From the NCBI GenBank assembly GCA_964437825.1, contig CAYTIH010000013.1:1-50479 (forward strand): 50,479 nucleotides of DNA, written 5' to 3'. The stretch's first letter is position 1. The number at the start of each line of letters is the position of its first letter. Under the pieces are notes generated by a model that worked only from the letters and a program-made list of their open reading frames with translations, was not told the DNA's origin and made no database searches. The position numbers and the translations under genes are program-made. This stretch comes from JBJFCE01 sp964437825 (lineage in GTDB: Bacteria > Bacillota > Clostridia > Lachnospirales > Lachnospiraceae). Shown in pieces: positions 42,920-50,479 of the stretch.

Positions 42920-43987
42920 ATGAAGAAATACGGAATCATACTTGCGGGAGGCGGAGGAACAAGGTTTTGGCCGCTTTCCAGAAAGGATCTGCCGAAACAG
43001 TTTTTGAATTTGACAGGTTCGGACCTGATGGTCAACGAGACGGTTGACAGGCTGGCAGAGTTTGTGGATAAAGAGGATATTTTCGTCGTAACAAGCGAGT
43101 CTCAAACACCGCTTATGCTGGAGGTTACCAAGGACCGGGTCAGGCCGGATCATATTTTATCGGAGCCTGCGGCAAGGAATACATCGGCCTGTATCGGATA
43201 TGCGGCCATGGAGATCATAAAAAAACACGGCGACGGAATCATGTGTATCCTGCCGTCGGATCATTATATTAAAGAAACCGAAGCGTATTCCGAGGTCATG
43301 AGGCGTGCCATCGGGGTGGCGGAAAAAACCGAAAGGTTAGTGACAATCGGCGTCAAACCGAGCTTTGCTTCTACGGGATATGGTTATATTCAATACAAAA
43401 AAGGAAAAAGCAAAGATTATTACGATGTGGTGGACTTTGTGGAAAAGCCCGATATCCGTACCGCAAAAGCGTATGTGAGGAGCGGAAATTTCCTTTGGAA
43501 CAGCGGGATGTTCGTCTGGAAAGCCTCGACTATTTTGGCTTATTTCAAAAAGCTTCTGCCGGATGTGTACGCAAAGCTTTGTGAAATCGGCAAAGCCATG
43601 AATACGCCCGAGGAACGGCGGACGCTGCATGAGGTATACCCGACGATACCGAAAATCTCGATTGATTACGGAATCATGGAAAGAGCCGATCATGTCGTGG
43701 TTTTGATGGGAGAGTTCGGCTGGAATGATGTGGGAAGCTGGGATGCGCTGCAGGCGCTGTATGAGCCGGATGAGGACGGCAATATTATCTATGGGGAGCA
43801 GGTGCATATCGATACCAGAAACTGCATTTCCTATGCAAAGAGTAAGCTGATCGCGGCATTGGGAGTGGAGGATCTGATTATTGTGGAGGCGGATGATGCA
43901 ATTCTGGTCTGCCACAAGGATAAGGCGCAGGAAGTGAAGAATCTTGTGGAACAATTAAAAACAGAGGGAAAAGACCAGTATCTGTAG
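42920..43987 (+). CDS. manC: Mannose-1-phosphate guanylyltransferase
   Basis: A 355-residue nucleotidyltransferase making GDP-mannose from mannose-1-phosphate and GTP. The GGGGTRFWPLS motif lies at 10-20, and LWNSGMFVW and the D-x-GWND-x-GSW stretch are present. The length shows it lacks the C-terminal phosphomannose isomerase domain found in AlgA/XanB. With gmd and fcl it completes GDP-fucose supply from mannose-1-phosphate. A terminator overlaps its stop codon. Confidence 0.93.
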   Translation: MKKYGIILAGGGGTRFWPLSRKDLPKQFLNLTGSDLMVNETVDRLAEFVDKEDIFVVTSESQTPLMLEVTKDRVRPDHILSEPAARNTSACIGYAAMEIIKKHGDGIMCILPSDHYIKETEAYSEVMRRAIGVAEKTERLVTIGVKPSFASTGYGYIQYKKGKSKDYYDVVDFVEKPDIRTAKAYVRSGNFLWNSGMFVWKASTILAYFKKLLPDVYAKLCEIGKAMNTPEERRTLHEVYPTIPKISIDYGIMERADHVVVLMGEFGWNDVGSWDALQALYEPDEDGNIIYGEQVHIDTRNCISYAKSKLIAALGVEDLIIVEADDAILVCHKDKAQEVKNLVEQLKTEGKDQYL

Positions 43988-44003
43988 GACTGGTCTTTTT
44001 TTT
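43971..44003 (+). terminator. Intrinsic terminator overlapping the manC stop
   Basis: AAGACCAGT (43971-43979) pairs with ACTGGTCTT (43989-43997), followed by Ts to 44003. The left arm is in the last codons of manC. Confidence 0.9.
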
Positions 44004-44087
44004 GGCACCTATTTCCGGGTATCAGCTTTCATAATAAAAAATATAGTTTCGGTGAGATTTTTTCGAAGGTGATGTGTTTTATATATT

Positions 44088-44105
44088 AAATGATAAACAT
44101 CATTT
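44088..44105. promoter_or_regulatory. Small inverted repeat upstream of the peptide cluster
   Basis: AAATGAT (44088-44094) faces ATCATTT (44099-44105) with a four-base loop. It sits in the AT-rich leader before the radical SAM gene and may be an operator. No clear promoter pair was recognised. Confidence 0.35.
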
Positions 44106-44117
44106 TGTTGCAAAGAC

Positions 44118-44246
44118 ATGTCGGTACTTAGCGGGGGACTCTTGAGCTTTGTGTCTGTTACACCTGAAACGGAGTGTATCAATAAACGGGAAGGAGTTTC
44201 GCAATTACCTACCAAAAAACAAATAAAAGGAGATGTATTGGTATGA
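44118..44246 (+). CDS. Candidate small ORF, possible precursor peptide (42 aa)
   Basis: A 42-codon ORF whose stop overlaps the radical SAM start codon in ATGA form. Its peptide has MSVLSGGLLSF at the start, a single cysteine and a Lys/Gln-rich tail. Precursor peptides of radical SAM-modified RiPPs are often short ORFs directly upstream. Against it: there is no good ribosome site, there is only one cysteine, and the match to any known leader is absent. It may be chance. Confidence 0.25.
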   Translation: MSVLSGGLLSFVSVTPETECINKREGVSQLPTKKQIKGDVLV

Positions 44247-44878
44247 GCTATATTTATTCTAAGTATAACATAGCGCAGAAAGATATTGATGACAATTATG
44301 TTTTGTATAATTGTTTATCAAATACATATTGCGTTGTGCGTGAGCAGGAACACTTTGAAAAAATACGGTCGGGCGAAGCAGTTGATCCTGAATTGGTTGA
44401 ACTTGGTTTTCTGGTTGAAGAAGGAACGAATGAAATTGCGCTAGCTGAATATTACCTGAATCAAAAGATAAACCCCAAATTTCTGAATTTGTTTATCGTG
44501 CCAACCCGTTTTTGCAATTTTGATTGCGTATATTGTTATGAAGAACATAAACCATTATATATGAATTTTGAAACCCAGCAAGAGGTGGTTCGATTTGTTA
44601 AAAATACTTTGCCCAAATATAGCGGAATAATCGTTACATGGTTTGGCGGGGAGCCTACGGTTGCTCTTAAAGCAGTAGACTATATTTCATCTGAGATAAA
44701 TGCTGTTCCGGTTATCAGTGTTGTTATCGTAGTAGTAAGTAGTATTTACAGAGCCTGTTCTCAAGGACTAAGGAAATGTCAAATCATTGGTCCGTTATTG
44801 CTTGCCAATGTATTATTTGAAATAAGGGGGCGATATAGTTGGAGTATAAAAACAAAGCGGCGATATGTTTATCGGTAA
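44243..44878 (+). pseudogene. Truncated radical SAM peptide maturase
   Basis: A 211-residue ORF. Residues 1-150 look like the N-terminal part of a radical SAM/SPASM peptide maturase: an N-terminal peptide-recognition-like region, the [4Fe-4S] cysteines C91, C95 and C98 (CNFDCVYC), and the SAM-site strand WFGGEP at 133-138. After about residue 153 the family pattern ends and a hydrophobic, unrelated tail follows (VPVISVVIVVV...). The rest of the barrel and the SPASM domain are absent from the family's usual 400-450 residues. It overlaps the ABC gene by 40 bases. I take it as a deletion product, most likely inactive. ATG 44243 has AAAGGAG upstream. Confidence 0.75.
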
Positions 44879-46611
44879 TAAGGAGCGGTAAGGCTGCTTC
44901 TTGGGTTTTCTTGCTGTGCAAATTATTAATGGGTTTGATATTGCCATTTACCGCATATGCATATCAAAAGCTGATTGACAATATAATCGCAGCCTATAGC
45001 AGTAAACGGGGAATAGAATTTTTTATTACTTCGCTATTATTTGTCATTGGGATATATATTTTTCATGCTGTTGAAGAACCTATAGAAAATTATGCGGATT
45101 TTTTGATTAGGCAGCGCGTAAATTATTCGTTTGATAAGCGAATAGCAAATAAATTGAAAGACACAGAATATTCCTATTTCGAAAATAGTGAGGATTTAGA
45201 CTTAATCAATAGGGTCCAAGGTGCATCAGGAAACAATGCTGTTGATCTGTTTGTCAATGTTATCGATTTCCTATCAGGAATCATAAAAATTATCGGCGTG
45301 TTTTTACTGCTTGTTACGTACAGTTACATAATAGCCGTAATCGTAATAATGGTAGCTATACCAATATTTTGGATTTCATCTAAATATGGCAAGTTTATCC
45401 ACGACTGGTATCAAAAGAACAGTAAGAGCAGAAGGTTTTTAGAGTATTTATCTTCATTATTTACTGATAAAAACACTTCATTTGAAATAAAAGAATATGA
45501 TTTTTTCCCTCATTTAAAATCGAAATGGAAAACTCAATTTGAAGATTTAAGGAAGAAAGATTTCTATGTTCAAATGAAGGCATGGAAAAATACCGTCATG
45601 TCCAGTTTCCTTTTAAACATTTTCGAATATGCCACATACGCTATTATGTTAATACCTACAATAAGCAATGCTATAACGATTGGTACTTTTGTTGGACTTT
45701 CTAAAGCTATATCGAGTATTGAAGATCTTATTTTATGGAACTTTAGCGCGATATTTTCTTTTTTTTCACGGAATAAAGAGTATTGGAAAGAATACAACAT
45801 GTTAATGAATTTTGATGAGGTAAAAAAATCGCCGAATGATAAGAGTCAAAATCTTAATATTGATTGTATATCCATAGAATTTAACGATGTTTATTTTCGA
45901 TATGCCAACATGGAACATGATGTTCTGCAGGGGGTAAGTTTCAAAATAAATCCGTATGAACTTTGTGGGTTAGTTGGTATAAACGGTGCGGGAAAATCAA
46001 CATTAACTAAGTTGTTGCTTGGCCTTTATAGACCTGATCGTGGGGATATTTATATAAATGGAAAAAACACGAAGGAAATGTCATTTAACGAACAGGTTAG
46101 TTATTTTGGCGTTACTTATCAGGATTTTATTAAGTATAATATATCTGTGAAGGATAATATCACTATTTCAAATCCGTTAGAAGATAACGAAAATAAAGTA
46201 AACTCATATTTAAATAATTTAGCCTTTGATTATTCAAAACTCCCCAATCAAAATGAAACAATAGTTGGAAAATTATTTGGCAATGGAATTGATATTTCCG
46301 GTGGCGAATCGCAGAAGTTGGCTCTTGCGCGGATGTTATATTCGAATGCTCCTTTTTTCATTATGGATGAACCAACCGCGTCTTTAGATCCTATAAGCGA
46401 GGTACAGTTATACAAACAAATTGAATCTGTTTTATCACAAAAAAGCGCGTTATTAATCACCCATAGACTCGGTGCGACTGTCTTTTGCAGTAAGATTTTG
46501 GTTCTTAGTGAGGGCAAAATTGTTGAAGTCGGTACATTCAATGAATTAATGGAAAGGGGCGGGGTATATGCACAAATGTATAACGAGCAGCGGCAATGGT
46601 ATAATCAGTAG
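44839..46611 (+). CDS. ABC exporter, half-size (peptide cluster)
   Basis: A 590-residue permease-ATPase fusion. About six membrane segments fill residues 15-310. The ATPase has Walker A GINGAGKST near 380, signature ISGGESQKLAL near 486 and Walker B FFIMDEPTASLD near 505. There is no N-terminal C39 peptidase domain. It likely pairs with the following ABC protein to export a peptide. Start TTG 44839, preceded by AAGGGGGCG. The composition is clearly more AT-rich than the upstream polysaccharide genes. Confidence 0.85.
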   Translation: MEYKNKAAICLSVIRSGKAASWVFLLCKLLMGLILPFTAYAYQKLIDNIIAAYSSKRGIEFFITSLLFVIGIYIFHAVEEPIENYADFLIRQRVNYSFDKRIANKLKDTEYSYFENSEDLDLINRVQGASGNNAVDLFVNVIDFLSGIIKIIGVFLLLVTYSYIIAVIVIMVAIPIFWISSKYGKFIHDWYQKNSKSRRFLEYLSSLFTDKNTSFEIKEYDFFPHLKSKWKTQFEDLRKKDFYVQMKAWKNTVMSSFLLNIFEYATYAIMLIPTISNAITIGTFVGLSKAISSIEDLILWNFSAIFSFFSRNKEYWKEYNMLMNFDEVKKSPNDKSQNLNIDCISIEFNDVYFRYANMEHDVLQGVSFKINPYELCGLVGINGAGKSTLTKLLLGLYRPDRGDIYINGKNTKEMSFNEQVSYFGVTYQDFIKYNISVKDNITISNPLEDNENKVNSYLNNLAFDYSKLPNQNETIVGKLFGNGIDISGGESQKLALARMLYSNAPFFIMDEPTASLDPISEVQLYKQIESVLSQKSALLITHRLGATVFCSKILVLSEGKIVEVGTFNELMERGGVYAQMYNEQRQWYNQ

Positions 46612-48328
46612 ATTAAAACTACTGGCGCGAACCTTTTCGATAATATTCCGATCGGCTCCGCTTTTTTTGCTTATCGTTTTCATTTCAGAATTGTCGGTAG
46701 GCTTGCTTCAGACGTTAGTATTAATAGCATGGCAGTATGCCGTTAATACTACCGAAAAATTTATAACTAAGCAAACTACTTTTAAAATTTTGTTGTTATC
46801 TTTAGCTGTAAATCTTTTGGTATATATCTTTATGGATTTGTTCAGAATGCTATTAGAATCATTCTATACATTATTAAATAGCAAATTATCTGAAAAGTTA
46901 GAGGATAGACTATATGATAAATGCAAAAAATTAAATGTCATTTATTTTGAAAACTCCGAACTTTATACTCAAATAGACCTTGCCAAAAATGCGATTGACG
47001 GGATTGTTTCCTTGTCCGGTATTATCGGAATTTATGTAATGGCATTTGGACGAATCAGTACGCTGGGTACATACGTGATGCGGTCAAAACCGATTTTTGC
47101 TTTCATTGTAATAATGCCAATAATTCCAATATTGATCACAAGGATAGTGCGCGGCAGAGATTTATACAGACTAAATTATTGCCAAAGTGAAAAGCGGCGC
47201 GAATGTGAGTATTATAAAGGGTGTGTCAACAACAAAGAAACGAGGACATTACGCGCCTCATCGTTTTTCCTGAATAAGTGGGACAGCTTATATTGTGAGA
47301 TTTGCAGAGAAGAAAAAAAGGTGAACGGAAAACTCAGTATCGTGTTCACATTAATGAATTTAATGAAGTATTCTATTTACATATTCGCTATTTTCATAGC
47401 GGCAATGTATTTGTTTGATGGTTCTATAGACGTTGGTATGTTTGTATTAATAACAGGTATGTTAGGTACTACTCATGCGACAATAGAGGTAGTTGTTTCC
47501 CGCAGCGGCGATATTGCGGGAAGCCTAAAATATGCGAATGATTATTTTATGTTTTTAGATAAATCGGAAGATATGGAAATAGAAAAAGAGTTATTTAATA
47601 CAGATATAGAATTGAAAGATGTTTGTTTTTCTTATCCTTACGCTGATAATGCTGCTGTTAATCATATTAACTTAAAAATTGCACATGGTGAAAAAATTGC
47701 TTTGATAGGTATAAACGGAGCGGGAAAATCTACATTGGCAAAAATAATAGCAGGCTTATACAATCCAACCGCTGGTATGGTTATCTATAATCATAAGCAA
47801 CGTCCGGATAACGTAATGCTGGATTGTGCAATAGTTTTTCAGAATTTTTGTAAATATTATTTGACATTAAGAGAAAATGTGTCTTTCGGTGAAATCAGCA
47901 CTCTTAATAACGATGAAGAACTAAAAAAATCATTAGCATGGTTTGATTTTGACTTAAAAAAAGTGAATTATTCGCTTGATACACAATTGGGCAGGGATTT
48001 TGAAGGAGTCGAGCTGTCGGGCGGCGAATGGCAGAAGATCGCGCTTTCAAGAGGGTTTATAAAAAAGGCGAACCTTGTCCTGTTAGACGAGCCCAATTCC
48101 AACCTAGATCCATTAACAGAGAGCAAAGTATTTAAAAAGTTTTTAGAACTATTAAATGATAAAACGGGCATAATCATTACCCATCGCATGGGGATAGCCA
48201 GTTTAGCGGATCGTGTTATTTTGATGGATAACGGTGAGATCGTGGAAGAAGGGACGCATGACGATTTGATGAAAATGAACGGACAATATAAAAAAATGTA
48301 TTTAATGCAAGCGAATATGTACAAGTGA
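46568..48328 (+). CDS. ABC exporter, half-size (second subunit)
   Basis: A 586-residue permease-ATPase fusion of the same build: membrane segments in 20-300, Walker A GINGAGKST near 382, signature LSGGEWQKIAL near 484, Walker B LVLLDEPNSNLD near 505. It overlaps the previous gene by 44 bases, so the pair is coupled and probably forms a heterodimer. Both ATPase sites keep the glutamate, so both may hydrolyse ATP. Confidence 0.85.
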   Translation: MHKCITSSGNGIISRLKLLARTFSIIFRSAPLFLLIVFISELSVGLLQTLVLIAWQYAVNTTEKFITKQTTFKILLLSLAVNLLVYIFMDLFRMLLESFYTLLNSKLSEKLEDRLYDKCKKLNVIYFENSELYTQIDLAKNAIDGIVSLSGIIGIYVMAFGRISTLGTYVMRSKPIFAFIVIMPIIPILITRIVRGRDLYRLNYCQSEKRRECEYYKGCVNNKETRTLRASSFFLNKWDSLYCEICREEKKVNGKLSIVFTLMNLMKYSIYIFAIFIAAMYLFDGSIDVGMFVLITGMLGTTHATIEVVVSRSGDIAGSLKYANDYFMFLDKSEDMEIEKELFNTDIELKDVCFSYPYADNAAVNHINLKIAHGEKIALIGINGAGKSTLAKIIAGLYNPTAGMVIYNHKQRPDNVMLDCAIVFQNFCKYYLTLRENVSFGEISTLNNDEELKKSLAWFDFDLKKVNYSLDTQLGRDFEGVELSGGEWQKIALSRGFIKKANLVLLDEPNSNLDPLTESKVFKKFLELLNDKTGIIITHRMGIASLADRVILMDNGEIVEEGTHDDLMKMNGQYKKMYLMQANMYK

Positions 48329-48338
48329 GGAATTTATT

Positions 48339-48710
48339 ATGTTTGATAAAAACAACAGTTGGTATCGTAAAGACGGCGAGGGTGTTAAAATAGCCATACT
48401 TGATAGCGGAGTAAGGAAAACTCACCCCAAATTGGCTCAGTACACATTTAACGGCTATAACATAACAAACGGTTCAAGAAATATAGAGGATAGATTAGGG
48501 CATGGTACGGCTATAACGGGCATCATTAAAAATCTTGTTCCCCACGCAGAAATATTTATGGTAAAAATATTTGATGATAGCTATTATATAGATTTTTCCG
48601 ATTTATGCAATGCTTTGGAATATATTTACAATAATGTTGATTTCCACGTGCTTAATTTGAGCGTTGGCTTAACTGAATGTCCGGACCACAATAAACTCGA
48701 AAATCTATAA
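48339..48710 (+). pseudogene. Truncated S8 (subtilisin-like) peptidase
   Basis: A 123-residue ORF. Residues 15-110 match the first half of a subtilase: AILDSG with catalytic D22, GHGTA with catalytic H55, and a VLNLSVG strand. The second half, with the oxyanion asparagine and the GTS-x-AAP serine motif, is missing, since a stop ends the frame at 48710. No signal peptide. In RiPP clusters a cytoplasmic subtilase removes leader peptides; this one cannot on its own. The following ORF does not carry the missing serine motif, so a simple frameshift does not explain it. An internal deletion is more likely. Confidence 0.7.
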
Positions 48711-48714
48711 AATT

Positions 48715-49935
48715 GTGTTTTTTTATGATACAAAAAAAACACCATCATTTTCAGAAGAAGTTTTCAATAATTTTGAGTTTTGCGTTCATTGTTGTGGTGA
48801 TTGGCGGGTTGATATTAACGGAAGGAATGTTTATTACAAAATAAATAGATATGAAGGTGCATTTCCTAGATGGTATAAGCTTCAAAAGCATGATGATAAA
48901 TTACATATATATTATTCTTGTGAGGGGAAAAATTGGGTAATAATTGATTCTATAGTATTAGATTTCCTGGGTAAAAATGCGAACATGGGTTTTCATATTC
49001 ATTTATATGAAAACCAGTATCAAAAATGGATTTGTAATAATTTTATTCAAATAAGATTTGATAAAAATGCGGGAAAACCTATTGATTATGTAGGACTTAT
49101 GAATAGAGATTGGAAAAATTACTCAATTAATCCATTAGTTAAATTTTCTTACGACAAACATAAAATGATTAAGCAAAGAGGCTTATGGAATTATATTGTA
49201 GATAATATTTGTAATGACAGATTTCTTGAGATATGGTTGGATGAATATTTTATTGAAGGATTAACAGCGTATAAAAAGCACACATTTGTTCATGAAAGTC
49301 TGATTTTTGGTTTCGATGATGAGGTTAAAAAAGTAAGTTTGATCTCTTTTATAGAAGGCAAACCTGTATTTATAGATGCCTCGATAGATGCAGTAGAAAA
49401 AGCATGGGAAAATGCATATGATAATAATCATACAATACAAACATTTGAATTTTCGCCAGATGGTATTGGCTATAATATAGAGATAAAGCATATATGTAAG
49501 CAGCTTCAGGATTATCTTGTAGGAAGGAATTCTACCGAGGATTATAGATATATTGCTCAAGAAGATAGAGGGATTTTTGGACACAAGATTTACAGTGAAA
49601 TTTTAAGTAATAATGATAACCGGAAAATATTTCTTAATGATTTACGGATAGCTTTTCTTATGAAAGAACATAAGGAATGTATGTTATTTAGAATGGAATT
49701 CTTGTATGAATATGGTGTTTTTGATGAGAAAGAGTATCCATATTTATTAGAATTGATGAAGTGTATAGTGAATTATGCAAATATTATTATGAATTTAGTA
49801 ATAAAAAATAAATTGCTAAATACAGATAAGATTCAGGAACGCATCTGGAAATATATGAGTAAGCTTTGTGTTCTAGAAGAAAACTGTTATCAGGCTCTAA
49901 TAAATGAATTGAAAAAATACTTGGAAAAACGATAG
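48715..49935 (+). CDS. Unassigned 406-aa protein, possibly 5'-truncated
   Basis: I do not recognise this with confidence. Residues 1-115 (GDWRVDING, YYSCEGKNWVIID) resemble the beta-sandwich of DUF1349-type domains. Residues 176-203 (DEYFIEG...HESLIFGFDDE) recall papain-like/BtrH-type proteins of peptide and NRPS clusters, where H193 could be the catalytic histidine. That is only an impression. The last 170 residues are helical. It has no signal peptide. Its start is a GTG with no ribosome site right after the truncated protease, and the frame is open upstream to 48673. It may be the remnant of a longer gene. Confidence 0.5.
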   Translation: MFFYDTKKTPSFSEEVFNNFEFCVHCCGDWRVDINGRNVYYKINRYEGAFPRWYKLQKHDDKLHIYYSCEGKNWVIIDSIVLDFLGKNANMGFHIHLYENQYQKWICNNFIQIRFDKNAGKPIDYVGLMNRDWKNYSINPLVKFSYDKHKMIKQRGLWNYIVDNICNDRFLEIWLDEYFIEGLTAYKKHTFVHESLIFGFDDEVKKVSLISFIEGKPVFIDASIDAVEKAWENAYDNNHTIQTFEFSPDGIGYNIEIKHICKQLQDYLVGRNSTEDYRYIAQEDRGIFGHKIYSEILSNNDNRKIFLNDLRIAFLMKEHKECMLFRMEFLYEYGVFDEKEYPYLLELMKCIVNYANIIMNLVIKNKLLNTDKIQERIWKYMSKLCVLEENCYQALINELKKYLEKR

Positions 49936-50040
49936 ATTATAAGGTTATGCTAGCCACAGGGACAGAGTATTGAGTTTGCTTTCCGGAATTTAACCATGTT
50001 ATTATATATGTGAAAAATGAAATATTTTATCTGATTTGAG

Positions 50041-50086
50041 CGGAGGTATTCCGAGACGAAGCGGTCTTAGAATATCTCCGTTTTTT
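50041..50086 (+). terminator. Intrinsic terminator closing the peptide cluster
   Basis: CGGAGGTATTCCGAGAC pairs with GTCTTAGAATATCTCCG allowing wobble pairs, then a T-run. The rest of the gap 49936-50218 holds no gene that I can see. Confidence 0.8.
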
Positions 50087-50148
50087 ATACTACTTTCAAC
50101 GGACTATTAAAATAGTTAAAAATCATAGTGTTATTCGCAAAAATGACT

Positions 50149-50154
50149 TATAAT
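50149..50154 (+). promoter_or_regulatory. TATAAT box before the sigma factor fragment
   Basis: A perfect TATAAT lies 64 bases before the ATG, but the -35 position (TAGTGT at 50126-50131) is weak. A housekeeping or alternative promoter is possible. Confidence 0.35.
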
Positions 50155-50218
50155 AATAGTGGGATTTTTTAGAAAGTTAAGGTGTTATATCTATATTACA
50201 TGTGAAAAGGACATATAT

Positions 50219-50440
50219 ATGGACCGGACGGTACAAGAAGATAAAATAAATGAATATTATACGATGATTTACAGATTTTCATTTATGCATTTAAAAAATT
50301 TGCATGATGCAGAGGATGTAACACAGGAAGTCTTTTATAAATACCTGACGAAATCACCGGCTTTTGAATGCAAACAGAAGGAAAAAGCATGGCTTTTTCA
50401 GGTTGCAATGAATATGTGCAGAAATTATTGGACAATATGA
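50219..50440 (+). pseudogene. Truncated ECF-type sigma factor
   Basis: A 73-residue ORF. It matches sigma-70 region 2 of ECF sigma factors: MIYRFSFMHLKNLHDAEDVTQEVFYKYL and the AWLFQVAMNMCRNYW segment, in which promoter -10 recognition and core binding occur. Region 4, which recognises the -35, is absent because a TGA comes right after CRNYW. Family members are usually about 160-190 residues. The last 39 bases of the window continue as unrecognised sequence, so a deletion, insertion or assembly join lies near 50432. The ORF could also start earlier at 50159 but that stretch is not family-like. Confidence 0.7.
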
Positions 50441-50479
50441 AGTGACCTCACATTTGTAGCAACGTGGATTTACCTGTAT

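Noticed and set aside
48339..49935. Single frameshift splitting one long subtilase
   Set aside because: The downstream ORF has no GTS-type serine motif and a different fold character, so joining the frames does not restore a subtilase.
1..50479. tRNA, rRNA, CRISPR array or transposase gene
   Set aside because: No such sequence or repeat-spacer pattern was seen on either strand by reading. A tool search was not possible.

Overview
The window looks like a chromosomal segment of a Gram-positive, low-to-mid GC Clostridia member, most likely Lachnospiraceae. The evidence is the gene families and their order: ftsE-ftsX followed by an M23 hydrolase and an S41 protease, mbl next to flagellar rod genes, comF followed by a YvyF-type protein, and cdaA-cdaR-glmM. 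Nearly all genes in the first 44 kb lie on the + strand with strong AGGAGG-type ribosome binding sites. This is an identification by family and synteny, not by database search.

Region 1 (1-11.9 kb) is housekeeping. It holds a WecG/TagA-type glycosyltransferase, a PucR/CdaR-type regulator, the FtsEX division complex with its likely partner hydrolase (coiled coil plus LytM), a carboxy-terminal processing protease, and uvrB-uvrA. The 545-bp gap before uvrB is a mosaic of inverted repeats and holds one copy of a palindromic repeat of about 93 bp. A second copy lies at 14.07 kb. Region 2 (12.1-15.4 kb) is mbl plus two flagellar rod/hook proteins and a FlgJ-type rod-binding protein. Region 3 (15.5-19.3 kb) has recD2, comF, a YvyF-like zinc protein and a small membrane protein. 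Region 4 (19.3-26.3 kb) has an uncharacterised polytopic membrane protein, the c-di-AMP/peptidoglycan precursor operon cdaA-cdaR-glmM, HPr and leuA.

Region 5 (26.5-44.0 kb) is a surface polysaccharide locus. It has two membrane proteins (one DUF2142-like), a divergent DUF3048 lipoprotein, three glycosyltransferases, a DUF2304 protein, a polysaccharide pyruvyl transferase fused to a ferredoxin/FrhB module, a Wzx-type flippase, rfbD, an acyltransferase, a divergent AraC-type regulator, and gmd-fcl-manC. The last three supply GDP-mannose and GDP-L-fucose. The fusion protein at 33.7-36.2 kb is the most unusual intact gene in the window.

Region 6 (44.1-49.9 kb) is visibly more AT-rich and looks like a horizontally acquired, partly decayed peptide natural-product (RiPP-like) cluster. 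It contains a radical SAM maturase cut off after its iron-sulfur motif, two overlapping ABC exporter genes that look intact, a subtilisin-like protease lacking its serine half, and a 406-residue protein I do not recognise with confidence. A 42-codon ORF overlaps the maturase start by ATGA and is a weak precursor candidate. The window ends in an ECF sigma factor fragment cut off after region 2. I saw no rRNA, tRNA, CRISPR array, or transposase gene.
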